A stretch of DNA of 49,336 bases from Chara braunii. Taxonomy: Eukaryota > Streptophyta > Charophyceae > Charales > Characeae. The position numbers and the translations under genes were made by a program. Shown here one piece after another: positions 22,093 through 32,814 of the stretch; position 1 is the stretch's first letter, and each line of letters starts with the position of its first letter. The stretch lies in contig BFEA01000342.1 of NCBI GenBank assembly GCA_003427395.1, positions 6,476 through 55,811 of the forward strand, read 5' to 3'. The notes under the pieces are model-generated. The model did no database searches and was not told the DNA's origin. It saw nothing but the letters and a program-made list of their open reading frames with translations.

Positions 22093-23022
22093 TTATTAGC
22101 GCCCGAGGGGGTGGGCCTCGAGGACACGGATCCTATCTCTGTCTCGGAGGTTAGAAGGTGGCCATCTCTTGGGTTTTACGCATGCCTTTGCCTTTTGTCT
22201 CGTGTCAATCATCATTCTCATGTCCATACATACATCCGACTTAGCGTCTAGTGCTCGAATTGAGAATTGCAACCCCAAGCAGCACTAGTCCACCTGGTCG
22301 TTCAACCATTACTGAAAATGCTTACTCAATCAATGTTTCCTCTCTCTGACCTCTCATGTCGTTTCACTGTTCTGGACTTGTCCGGGATAGGTTGGATTAG
22401 GATCCTAGGGAAGACGATTCTTCATGCCTCTTTACCCATAGGTCCCCTAACTTCTCACAGAAACTCATACCATGACTCATTCATCCAATAGGCACGCATT
22501 GCACAAAAACTTTTCAGTCATAGACTTTCTTTAATCTCAACGATTCACAAGCTCTTACCCTTTCCCAAACAGAGTTAACCATTCCCAGTTCGTCTCTCAC
22601 CATCCAAGATCCCCGCATTTCCAAAGAAGCAAGTAGTTATGCAAAGTAGCACTGGCTACCTAGTCCCTGTTTACTTCCCCAGTTCAAAGAGCAGCTTTGT
22701 CGCGGTTTTTCCCGAAAAAAAAGAAGACAAATTCGAAAGCAAAAGCAACATTACAGACTTGTCTCATCTAGGTCTTCCCCTCTCTTCCCTTCCAGTCGTT
22801 CATGATCCTAGTCTCAGGTCTATCGGTCCTCACGTCCTTCTGAAGAAACAACTATTTATGCAAAGTAGCACTAATTACCCAGTCCTTGGTCATCCCAAAT
22901 AGGAAGTTGTCCCATTGTAGTCCATTCTCATAAAGTTCAAATGCAAAGTTCAAAATGGCAGTTCTGCCTGTCCAGGTACCAGCCCTCTCCACTAACTATT
23001 CCCTGTTATGTCTACTACCCTT
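22093..23022. other. Non-coding 3' region of the giant element
   Basis: No gene is recognised. 'atgcaaagtagcact..ctac.cagtcc' occurs twice (22638 and 22858), about 220 bp apart, with related sequence around each copy, so a diverged tandem duplication is likely. Confidence 0.45.
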
Positions 23023-23690
23023 TTACTGCCCAGTTGCCCCGTGTTGAGCCTCCCTTGCACGATTGTCGATCTCCTGCTGCATCTCTCTCTTTGGCCTTTG
23101 CAACCGTAGGAGCGCCTCTTCTGTGAAAAATGTTGTTGGCGCTATGTCCTCTCCTCTGCTCAGCTTTTCCTTCTCTTTCATTGCCCACTCATACCACAGA
23201 ATACTGACCCATTGATCGAACCAGTCAGTGCAAGATGGTCCGAACTCTCTTATCCATTTGTCCTTCTCCTCACCAGGATCCTCCTCCCCTGCCTGAACTT
23301 CCTTTGTGGGCATTGTGACCTCATCTTTTTCCTCCTCACTGCTAAGGTCTATGACCTCGTTGGGCTCTTCCTCTTCCATCCTCTGCCTCTTCCCTAGGCT
23401 CCCATCCTCCTCACTACTAGTGTCACTGTCAGATGGGAGAATTATCGGTTCCCCCTCTCTCAAGGGTGAGGGTCCCCCCTGGTCCCTTGCTTCCTTCCCC
23501 CTCTGTTCACAACCAAGTTGAAGTCAAATCCCACATACAACTTTCTTTTCCTGGAGCTTGATTCTCCGGCCTGTCTTGTTGCTTGTTCCCCAGTAGGCCT
23601 GTTGATGGCATTGCTGTCGTTCTCGTTTCCAAACTCCATCTTTATTTTTCTTGTTGTTTTTCTTCTTCCCTGGTCTTGTTCATTCATAAC
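23023..23690 (-). pseudogene. Acidic accessory gene with SUMO-interaction-like motifs, frameshifted
   Basis: This gene lies downstream of integrase on the element's coding strand. The first part (about 23690-23500) is basic and carries a likely nuclear localisation signal, 'SSSRKRKLYVG', followed by 'FDFNLV'. After a change of frame, probably at one of the G-runs near 23470-23510, the second part is strongly acidic. It contains 'PIILPSDSDTSSEED' and 'EVIDLSSEEEKDE'. Both have the hydrophobic core plus Ser/acidic tail of SUMO-interaction motifs; the second is close to the consensus [VI]-[VI]-x-[VIL] followed by acid. A Trp-rich segment ('CTDWFDQWVSILWYEW') and a basic, Gln-rich C-terminus follow. 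No enzyme domain is seen. Inference: a nuclear protein meant to engage SUMOylated host proteins. A shift between frames or splicing could join the halves, but decay is likelier in this copy. Confidence 0.5.
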
Positions 23691-24078
23691 AAGTCACCGC
23701 ACCCCCTCATATGCACACATTCCCTCCCACTTTCATTTGCAGATTTACATGCTTCCCTAGAACCCTCGCTTGACCCCATATGATTGGTAGTCCTATTATC
23801 CCTCAGAACCCTCGGCACATTGTTCCAACACATAGGTTCCCCATGTAGACAGTCCCCAGAATTGCCCCACAAAAACTATGGTACATTGTCCCAGGCTCCC
23901 AACCTCATTCATACTCAGCCCAGGAAGTCACCCCATGTTCCACAGGAAAGAGGACACAAAAACGAACAATTCCCTGCAATCATGATCACTTCCGCAGGGC
24001 GGCAGTACGGAATTATAGCCAGTTGCCTGTCTTTCAGGTTGTCAATTCCCCTGTTTCCTTGTCCTGAGCCTCTTGTAA
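23691..24078. other. Spacer between integrase and the acidic gene
   Basis: About 390 bp lie between the integrase stop and the acidic gene. No domain is visible in any frame. Confidence 0.5.
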
Positions 24079-27000
24079 TCATTGTTCCACCGGATCCTTG
24101 CTCAAAAACCTGACCAGCCTCTGCCACGGAAATGACCCTTTCATCCCAGTACCACCGAGATCCTCAAGTTCAAACGTGTTCAATCCCACCCTCTTAGTGA
24201 TCTTGTAGGGACCTTTGAACCTTCTTCCCAGCTGTCCAAACCACGTGCTTTCAAGAGCCGAGTTCCTAACTAGTACCTTCTCTCCCACCTGGAGCGGCTC
24301 CTTCCGGATGTTTTTTACCTGGTCCCACCTTGCTTTGTCCCTCATTCGACTATCCATTACACGTTTAACCACCTCCTCCAAGGCTTCCTCATTTCCAACG
24401 ACCTGTTGGCAATGTGCGGCAATTAGTTCCTCCGTAGACATGTGCGGATTGTCATCTAGCCTGTTCCAGGTAGGAACCAGGGCTTCCACCGGGAAATCAA
24501 TCTCCCTCCCATACCAGAGTTCTGTCGGAATGCATCCCGTTGTCCTTTTCAGCATCATGTTCTCTGAGAAGACCGCCTGCTTAAGGTACCGAGACCAGTT
24601 TCCCAGGTCATCGGCCTCCAACTTAGCGATTGTGTTTTTCAAGGTCCGGTGCCCCCTTTCTACTGGTGCATTGGCCTCAGGGTGATACGGTTCGATGATC
24701 TTGATAGGTACGCACAGCGTCTTAAGTTTGCCCAACACCTCCTGGTTGACGAACTCCGTCCCATTATCCGCTATGAACCTGCGCACAAAGGAGTGCCTAA
24801 GGTAGAAATCTTCTACCCAATCGGCCACTCCCTTTCCCGTCTTTCTCTTAAGAGTTACTGCCTCTACGTAGCCGCCGAGGTTATCTCTTGCATCAAAGAT
24901 GTACCTGTATCCATTCGTTGATACAGGCATGACTGCCAGGTCGAGGTGGACCAGGTGCCCCGACCCTAGTACTCGGGTAGGTATGAGGGGCTCAAAGACG
25001 TTGGGGGAGCTCCTTTCTTGGCATATCAGACACGTTTGACAGTACGTAGCCACCATACCTGCCATACCTGGCTAGAAGTAAAGTGGCGCGATTTTTGCAA
25101 GGGTCCCTTTGGATGACCGGTGCCCTCCGGCTAGTCCATCATGGATTGCCTGAATTATGTCCAACTGCCTGGACCTTCCGCACATGACACGCCTAGGCAT
25201 CATTCCTTCTTCTTTCTTGAATAGGTGACCGTTCCTCAAAACATACTTCTCGGCTTCCTCCCTTACCTTGAGGCTGACTTGCATAGGCTGCTTATTTCGT
25301 ATAAGAAGCAGACCGATTTCTCTAAAGATGCCATCATACATCTGTATACGAAAAAATTATCGTCCCTTCTGATCGGTATCTTGCTCCTCCTGAGCCTGAT
25401 TCACTAGATACTGCCGCTCTCTTCGCGTTCAAGTTTCTACTAGATTCATCACCGCATCCCGACCCCCTTCAACGGCCATTGCCATTAATTCTTCTCTCTG
25501 CCCGATCGTTAACCCCCACGAATCCTTCTCATCTTTGCGCTTAATCGTGGTGACTGGTCCTTCCCTGAGTTCCGCAATTACCGCAGGCGGGCCCTTTTCC
25601 AGGGTCTGAATCAGCAGTTGATCCATTGTAGGAGTGGCGCCTGCCATCTCGTTATCTACGGCAAGAGTCCCCCCTTCGTACTCCAGGAAGGCGTCGATTG
25701 GCTCCGTGTCCTCTACTCCCTCTGGCGTGATGCAAACCCGGCTTAGCCCATCTGCCCTGTTCCGGAGTCCCGCAATCCGCTCGACCTTGTAGTCGAATTG
25801 CCATATAAAACCTATCCATCTCCCAATGGTAGGGTCTATAGGCTTGTAGTTCTTCAACGCCCCAACGACATTGGTCGGATCGATTCTCTGGATAAATCGT
25901 CTTCCAAATAGGTATGGCTGAAAAGTCTTAAGGCAATGTAGAATGGCTAAGATCTCTTTCTTGAATTGCCGCTCTGCCGAGTTCAGGGTTCTGCTCTCAA
26001 ATCTGATAGGCCTCTCCTTAGCTTCCTCGCTCCTTTGTATCAGGACTCCACCTACTGTCAAAGGTCCTCCGTCCGTTTCCAAGATATAGCGTCGTCCTAC
26101 TTCATCATTGAAGCAGGGCGCTGCCAAGGTGACTTGGTCGGAAGACAAGACGTCTTTGAGGGTCTGGATTGTCGCCTCCCTATCCTCAGTCCACTCCATG
26201 GTCCCTCCTTCCCTAATCATTGCACGGATAGGTTCAGCTATCTTGGCAAAGTCTTTGATAAAAATTCTTCAGAATCCAACCACCCCTAGGAAGGCTCGTA
26301 CTTCCGTCGTGGTGTGCAGGGGTGTTGGCCACTGAGAGATCTTATCCGTCTTTGTCGGGTCCGGTTTTCTTCCATAGGCCCCACAGCGAAACCCCAATAT
26401 AGTCACTTCAGGGACCGCCAGGATGCTCTTTAGTCCGCTTGCGGTGATATTATATACCAGGAATCGCTGGAGGAGTTCTTTGATATCCTAAAAATGATCC
26501 CAGACAAACTTTCGTATGCCCGCCTGGACCTCTGTCTCATCCTTGTCCTGCGCGCCTTTTATGGGATTGTCATCTATGTAGGGCTCGCAGCGACCGCAAG
26601 CATCCTCCTCTGTGCCTCTGCCACATCATTTGTGAAGCCCATAGGAGTCATTTGCATTTGCAGTTGATCTACAAGGGTGTGCATGGCGGTGTACAGTCTA
26701 TCCCTCGCGTCGAGCGGTAGTTGGTCATAGCCTGAATATAGATTTATCAGGGAGTAAATGCTTCGTCCGGCGTGAGACTCTGCCAGTAGGTCGGCCTGTG
26801 GGAGTGATTCCGCATCCCGGATCGTAACCGCATTCAGCTTCTGCAAGTCCTGGATCCATCTCAGCGATTTGTTGGGCTTCTGAAAAACGAACCATATTCA
26901 TGTAGGGGGATGCAGTGGGTTCGACCAAGAACGAATTTATTTTGGCCCTGAGCAACTCAGTGACTTCCGCAACTATTCCGAACTCGTAGGCGGACCCCTT

Positions 27001-27345
27001 GTCATTCCAGCATTCGTGTTTCACCGTGTGGATCCTAACGGGGAAAATTAGCTTTGCGTCCAATCGACCTTTCTGGTGGTCATTGAAGGAGAAGGCTAGG
27101 TGAAATTCCTGGCTTGCCCTCCTTATCAACTGAGTCTCTTCCGTCGATAGGAACCCTTCTACCCCTATCTTCATGGTATCCGCTATCTCATCAGGTATCC
27201 GACGCCCTTCCGCTGCTCGCCTCTCCCTTATTATCCGCAGGATTTCTTCCTCCTTTCCCATGGCCTCTTCCCTTGATGTTTCTACTAGGATTGAGACCGG
27301 CTTGGCTTTCTTTCCTACAGGTTTGTATTTTCACACACTCCCTTC
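24079..27345 (-). pseudogene. pol: pol: reverse transcriptase, RNase H and integrase of the giant element (decayed)
   Basis: One minus-strand frame carries 'KYKPVGKKAKPV' (about 27340), the RT N-terminal region, the RT palm, RNase H and integrase. RT is displaced into another frame between about 26890 and 26560, apparently by an indel at a T5 run. In it motif A reads LINLYSGYDQ, with Asn where the catalytic Asp belongs. YIDD is present at about 26565-26580. RNase H begins 'ETDGGPLTVGGVL' (about 26080) and ends 'NRADGLSRV'. Integrase has an HH-CC zinc module (HDGLAGGH...CLIC) and an intact D,D-35-E core: HLDLAV, IADNGTEF and NAPVERGHRTL. Stops interrupt the frame at about 26492 (TAG), 26269 (TGA), 25426 (TGA), 25390 (TAA) and 25069 (TAG). 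Domain order places it in Ty3/Gypsy. Confidence 0.88.
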
Positions 27346-27637
27346 TGGGATCGTTCTCCTAAAAAATGAGCGGTCGGGATTGGCCTTGCTATTTGCATGA
27401 CACGGGGCTGGATACTGACTACCTTCCTATTCAGACAATAACCTTTTCGGACCTCATCTTCGAATTTGGCAAGCGTCGCTGGGTCCACTCCCACTTTGTG
27501 GTACCTGATAGCCTTAACGAGCTGTAACAAATTTGAAATTTTAAGTACTACCTCCGAAGTTTCCTTTCGATTTTCCTTTGATTAAGGCAGGCTGGCCCCA
27601 AGCTCGACTTCCGCCTCCTTCTCCGCCACCATAACCC

Positions 27638-30556
27638 CTAGTACCTCATCCTCCTGCCTCTTTTTTTTTTCAGAGGCAGACCCATCTTGATCCACTCCTT
27701 CTTACTAAAAGCCTCCTCAATCATAATCTCTACTCTTTCCCTCATACCTTCCATCTGTGCGAATGCCCCCTTTCGCGCACTTTCTTCGAACGTTGGCGAC
27801 CAGGTTGTCAACTTGCCCTTCGGGGGATCCCCTCCTGTCCCAAGGAGTCGGAGGAGTTCTCCACGGCCGGTAACGGGGTCCTCTATATCCACCATGTATG
27901 TGCCATCATGCAGATGCATACCTATCATCTCTACATTGGCGCACCACGGTCTTCCGAGAATTATGTCATGGTTCATTTCTTCCATCATGGTCATCCGCTG
28001 GAAGGACCAGATTGATTCCCTGATCCCTGCCCTAACTGCGCATTTCGTAACATACCCTGCGAAGGGAATCTCCCCGCCGGCTCCCCGGATACTCCCCGTC
28101 ACTTCCTTGTTTACGGTGCAGCCCGTAATTGTCACAAAGTCTCGTCGTATGAGGGTAATTTTCGCACCACCGTCCACTAATGCAACTGTATGGTGGGTTC
28201 CGATTTGGATTTTCAATTCTTCTACGGGCAAGGCATGGAAACTGAGCTTCGTGCCGGGCGGCGCCCTCATGACTTCACCACCCTCTCGGTCCGGTAGGCT
28301 TAAGCGGATGTCTGCAAAGGCTTTCTCCAGGTCCTCCAGATCCCCTGGGATCCTCTGGAGGTTGAAGACCCCTTGCGGTGCCTGAAGCTCTTCCATTTCC
28401 TGCTCCTGCGGCTCCGGAGCCTCCTCTACTTCTACGCGTCGGCACGTTAGTAATTGCCTGAGTCCTTTAAGCAATCTTGGGCTTGCTTGCAACATGGTCT
28501 GGAAGGATACAAACACCATGGTACCTAGCAGTTTACTCAGGGTATCGTCGATCTCGGGCAGTGTCAAGATTTGGTACCTAAATTTCTTATTTGCCGCCAC
28601 TACCTTGTCTACCGGCTCCTCCTCCCCGGCTTTTCCGTATACTTTTTCCGGCTTCTCGGTCTCCATTTCTCCTTGATCTACGCTGGTCCCCGCGATCTCT
28701 TCCATTACCGTATCTCAAATAAGTTTATTTTCCACCCCTGCCCTCCGGGTGGTGATGTTCACCCTATCTTGTCCACTACCTTCTAGGATGAAATTCGCCT
28801 GTGGTCCGCGTCCCCTCGGTTGGTCTCAGACAATGTCAGCTACCGGTTCTGTTTCTAAGGCAACTATGTCGAGATTATTCAGGAGGATGACGGCACGTTG
28901 CATCCTTCCTGGCGAATTCCAATTTATGCGTTCTCCTTGAGGCCCGAAAATTTCACCTTTTAGGGACCTGCTGTATCTCTGTCTCATGATATCATGGTTG
29001 AGTCTTGGGCAGGTCCGCACGAAATGTCCGACCATTGTGCAATACTTGCATTGCTCATTGGCCGGATTCCTTTTGCCATACCCTCGATTCGCTACTGTTG
29101 TCGGAACTACGGCCTCTTGGGGTGGGAGGGCGGGTCGGGACACCTGCGCCTGCATTACTAATAGCGCATTTTCCACTCTTTCTATCTTGCTGTCAACCCC
29201 GTGCACTCGTTCGTGCAGGCTGTCTATCCCTTTCTTGACCTTATCCCCCGTCTTCCCAGTCAAGTCTATAACCTCCCCTTCCTTAAGCAGGGCTAGCGTA
29301 TCGGTCACCACTGTCTTTTCTGCGAGGTCTGTTACGGTGCTAAAGTCCACGTCCCTGGTGTACTCGAACTTACTGGTCTACTGGTAGGCCGACAAAATCT
29401 TATCCTTGTCGAACTCGGAGAACTGCCTGAGGAAATACTCACTCATTATACGGTCTGTTACCCCGAGAACTCGTAGTGCCACTAGAGTAAACGCCCTTAG
29501 GAAGTCCTTGTAAGTGGCATAGTTCTTCCTTTGGACTGCCGCCAATTCGGTTTCTGTTGCCATTTTCTTTGCCTTCAGGTACTTCCTCATCATCTCGTTC
29601 CGGGTCTCTTTTCAAGATCCACTAGAGGCGACAATAGCCATAATGTCCCTTCCCAGGCTCAGCGACACGTGCTGCCCTAAGTGATCCATTTTTTCTTCCT
29701 CAATCCATTTCAGCAAGGCTGTCAAGTTCTCGTAGTCTATCAGGAACTCCGTAATGTTTGCCCCATGGAAGGTAAGTTTCTTCTTGGCATCTGCAAGATA
29801 CCCCTGATTCTTATTCAGACCCCCTTCAGAGTTCTCCATTTCGCCGACCGCACTGGTCCCTTCTCCTTCCTTGGTATCCCTCTGCTTTTCCCCGGCCTTT
29901 GGCGTACCCTCCGGATCAAACCAACCTAACACCCTTTCCCTGAGACTCCAAAGTTCGTCGCACGCCTTGGTTGTTTTCGGCGTGGCGGATAAACGGCTGG
30001 TACCACTGTCTATGGCAGGTGGGGTCGTTGCCTTTTCCGCCTTTACGGCTGGGGAGTCCCCCTTTTCCTTACCCTTCTTACTGGGCGTGCCCCTATGGCT
30101 ATTGTCCTTCCCTCCGAGCTTGACTTCGCCATGACTGACCCTGCGTTTTTCTCGTGACCCTTCTCCCAAAAGGTCTCCCTCGTTCCCAACCATCATCTCC
30201 TCGATAAGCCTCGCCTTATATTCTGTGGTCCGTCTTTCTATTTCTGACAGCTTACGACGTGCATCCGAGACTTTCGTTTTCTTGGGTGTGGTTTCGTCAG
30301 AATTTCAAAGACTCGTCCTGCCGTTGTCCCCTTTTTCCCTGCTTTGTTGGGGTCCTTTTTTTCTTCCCCCGGCTTTCCCCGAACTTTCCCCTGTCGAAAG
30401 GTCCTTCCCGTCTTCCCTAGTCCCCTCTGGTTTTGCCGACTCTCGATCCCTTACTGACCCTTCGTTTCGTTCCCCACCTCTATCCATGCCCTGACTCCCC
30501 TTGTTCTTCCCTTCGGCCTCCTCTTCTGACACCATCCCTTTACCTACCCTGCACAT
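27638..30556 (-). pseudogene. gag-pro: gag-protease polyprotein of the giant element (decayed)
   Basis: A single minus-strand frame runs from about 30556 to 27638 with five in-frame stops (near 30303, 29610, 29376, 28824 and 28713; four TGA, one TAG). The N-terminal 150 residues are Lys/Glu/Gly-rich and probably disordered. A capsid-like segment follows ('LTFHGANITEFLIDYENL', then 'YFLRQFSEFDKDKI'). A CX2CX4HX4C zinc knuckle, 'CKYCTMVGHFVRTC', lies at about 29055-29015. The aspartic protease near 28190 reads 'VALVDGGAKITLI', with DGG where most families have DSG or DTG, and a later 'DIILGRPW' flap/ILG segment. The pol frame differs, so translation of pol would need a frameshift or separate initiation in the active ancestor. 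It lies directly downstream of gene P4. Confidence 0.85.
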
Positions 30557-30988
30557 GGAATTTTTTTTTTGTGAAACGGCCGGTTGTTCATGGCTTTCCT
30601 AGTTCCCGGGCCCTAAGGTCCCCTTATTCTTACTTATTTCCACATTTTGTCGTCTTATTTTTGTCGGGACGACTTACCTAACAATTTCCTACAGGGTGCC
30701 GGTCTGTCTTTCTTCTGTCGGAAGGCTCGCTGCCGAGGTTTGGCGTTTCGTCATTGCCATGCCCCGGTTCCTTAGGGCGGTGTCTGAGGCTAGTGGCTCT
30801 CCCCTCGAGGGTAGCCCTTTTGACTTCCTGACACCCGGATCCCCCAGCGTCCTTCAGCGCGGGTGGTCTTCCCAGTTCCCTCCTGCCACGACCTCAGGTA
30901 GGGCGGAACTCCGACCACTACTCCCTTGCTGACAGTCAGCTTCTCATTCCGGTTTTTCACCTTTTACTTTTTCCCCGGTACTTTTTCC
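30557..30988. other. Spacer between P4 and gag
   Basis: No domain is seen. On the minus strand a good 5' splice-site match, TTGTTAG|GTAAGTCG, lies at 30678/30677. A candidate acceptor, 'tgtgcag', lies near 30548, within the start of gag. An A10 run (plus-strand T run, 30559-30569) directly precedes the gag frame. Confidence 0.4.
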
Positions 30989-31743
30989 TCACACCGGTCC
31001 CTCAGGTCTGTCTCGCTCATCTGGTTCTTCAAGCAAATCGGCCACCCCTGCAAGATAGTTTTCTCCCATTTTTATTTCCCTGATAATTATTGGTTCGTAT
31101 TCCTCAAACGTCATGCATGGTAACCCGCATATCAGGATTTTGATGAGTTCGAGTAGTTCACGGGCCTGGTTTCCTCAAAACGGTCCGTGCCTAACTGACA
31201 CATCGTAAAACATCCCCGTCGTCTGCGGACGAAAGTAGTGGTTCCAGACTAAAGCCGACTCCACCAGGCTTCTTGCCCTTGAGAGGCTGCCAAATACCAA
31301 GTCCACCATGAAGCGAGGCACTCGGCCTCGCAGTCGCGTCATCAGGGCCTTAAACTCTCGCCGTCCTCCTACCTCCACCCGGGTTCTAAGCCCCACGTTC
31401 CTTCTTCCTCGCACCTCCTGACCTATCCAGTCCACTATCCTAGTACCTCTTTGGAAGATTGGTAACAACCCATGCCCTAGTGCCAATTCCGTCCCTAACA
31501 TGTGCCATCCGACCTCCGGCAAGTATACGGTTTCTGTCACCTTTAGGTCGATATACAGGTCGTCCCCTGGTCCCCTATCGAACCTCATCCCACTCCACAA
31601 GCATTCTACCATCATGAACGCCTAGTCCCTTCCCAAGGTCGTGGCTCTCCATTCGGTGTCAATTCCTCGGACCATGTAGCTTGTCGGGAGCGATACCTCC
31701 CATCCGCCTCCACTTTCCGTGGGTGGCCGAGGGTGCATGGGCC
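30989..31743 (-). pseudogene. P4: fourth member of the tandem gene family, two in-frame stops
   Basis: The minus-strand frame from about 31743 to a TGA at 30989-30991 is interrupted by TAG (about 31623) and TGA (31172-31174). Reading across the stops, it has the family's landmarks in order: N-terminal 'WEVSLPTSYM' (strand-like, compare EMPLPAECEW in P2), 'AFMMVECLW', 'RVPRFMVDLVFG', 'SVRHGPF' followed after the stop by 'GNQARELLELIKIL', and C-terminal 'IIIREIKMGENYLAGVADLL'. About 250 codons, as in P1-P3. Function is unknown; no enzyme, capsid or zinc motif is seen. It lies between P3 and gag on the same strand. The start is uncertain, because the ATG candidates near 31740 are weak. Confidence 0.6.
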
Positions 31744-31921
31744 GTCACGACATCCATGTGCGTCTCATCGTCATTTGTTGATTAGCGGTCCCCTGCACAG
31801 TTTAAACAGCAAGCGAATTTTGCTTATTTCATCCATTCTTCGGCCTCATCTGGGCAACTCCCCGGTCCTTAATTTCGATATCCTTCCCCCTTTTTATTCC
31901 TCCCTTTTTTTTTTGTCTCTC
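31744..31921. other. Short spacer between P3 and P4
   Basis: About 180 bp of CT-rich sequence (plus strand) with no coding signal separates the P3 stop from the P4 start. The spacers between P1/P2 and P2/P3 are shorter (about 65 and 120 bp). Confidence 0.5.
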
Positions 31922-32695
31922 CTACTGGCCTGTCTCTACTTCCATTGGCGCATACAAGCGGTACAGATCATCTACGTAAGTCATCCCCCGATTTATCTCT
32001 CGTCGAACAACGCCCCATAGAACCCCGTCGCTAACGACCGGAGCCCTTGGCCTGGTGGTAAATATGGCACGCAGGATTCGCAATACTTCATACCTCTGCT
32101 CTCCGCTGAACGGCCCCATTTCTAAGAAGGCCCGGTAATACTCTCGGTGAACCATCGCGTCCTCAAACGTCAGGTTGGTGAGGTCGGCCACAGCCCTCCT
32201 GACAAGCTCTACCCCGCCTAACCTTTCTAGCAAACAGGGTGGCAATCTTATCCGAACGTTTTCACTAGGCAGCTCGAAGCTTTCGGTCATGGCTACTCTA
32301 AGGTTAGCTGTCACGCCATCAAGTTTCGGGTCTGCGAATTCGAACCCCACCCGCCACACTAGTTGCCATGCTCCCTCGAACATACTTAACGGATCTTCCC
32401 CTGATGCCAACAGGACTCCGAACGCCCGCCACCCGTCTTCGGACACATGCAACCGACCTTCCGCACGCACATGTCCCCGGGGGTCCGGGTTCCATTCCCC
32501 GTTTTCATCCGCACGCCACTCAATTCTCGTCACTAAGTAAACCGTGTTTTCCATGAGTTCTACCCCGACCCAGTTCACCACCGGGTGCCAGCCCTCACTT
32601 GCAGCAGGTAGGCTAATTTCTATGTCACCAGCCACCTCCCTTGGCGGCTCAATGCCCAACGAGCGGTCCTCAAGGAACGTCCTTCGCCGTGCCAT
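31922..32695 (-). CDS. P3: intact member of the tandem gene family, 257 aa, unknown function
   Basis: This is the only uninterrupted member of the four. The start ATG gives 'MARRRTFLEDRSLGIEPPRE', parallel to 'MARELQLWDCTFKGWEPRR' of P2, which supports this start. Landmarks are: residues about 25-32 'IEISLPAA', 'VNWVGVELMENTVYLV' (about 40-55), 'DGWRAFGVLLASGEDPLSMF' (about 86-105), 'LPPCLLERLGG' (about 151-161), 'FLEMGPFSGEQRYEVLRIL' (about 190-208) and 'VVRREINRGMTYVDDLYRLY' (about 228-247). It looks like a compact mixed alpha/beta soluble protein. No signal peptide, membrane segment, Cys cluster or known catalytic motif is visible. It is in the sense orientation inside the giant element, upstream of gag. 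Being intact while gag and pol are broken may be chance or may reflect selection. I do not recognise the family. Confidence 0.7.
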   Translation of the reverse strand: MARRRTFLEDRSLGIEPPREVAGDIEISLPAASEGWHPVVNWVGVELMENTVYLVTRIEWRADENGEWNPDPRGHVRAEGRLHVSEDGWRAFGVLLASGEDPLSMFEGAWQLVWRVGFEFADPKLDGVTANLRVAMTESFELPSENVRIRLPPCLLERLGGVELVRRAVADLTNLTFEDAMVHREYYRAFLEMGPFSGEQRYEVLRILRAIFTTRPRAPVVSDGVLWGVVRREINRGMTYVDDLYRLYAPMEVETGQ

Positions 32696-32814
32696 CGCAC
32701 GCCTGTCCTTGGTCTTCTAGTCCGCAAGCCGCAATGATCCCTACAACAACCAGACATTCCACCCCTTGTCTCAGTAGTATTTTACACTTGTCTGGCCCGC
32801 GGCTTTCCCTGCTC

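Noticed and set aside
27687-28385. 232-codon plus-strand frame
   Set aside because: It is antisense to the clear aspartic protease and gag frame; a shadow frame.
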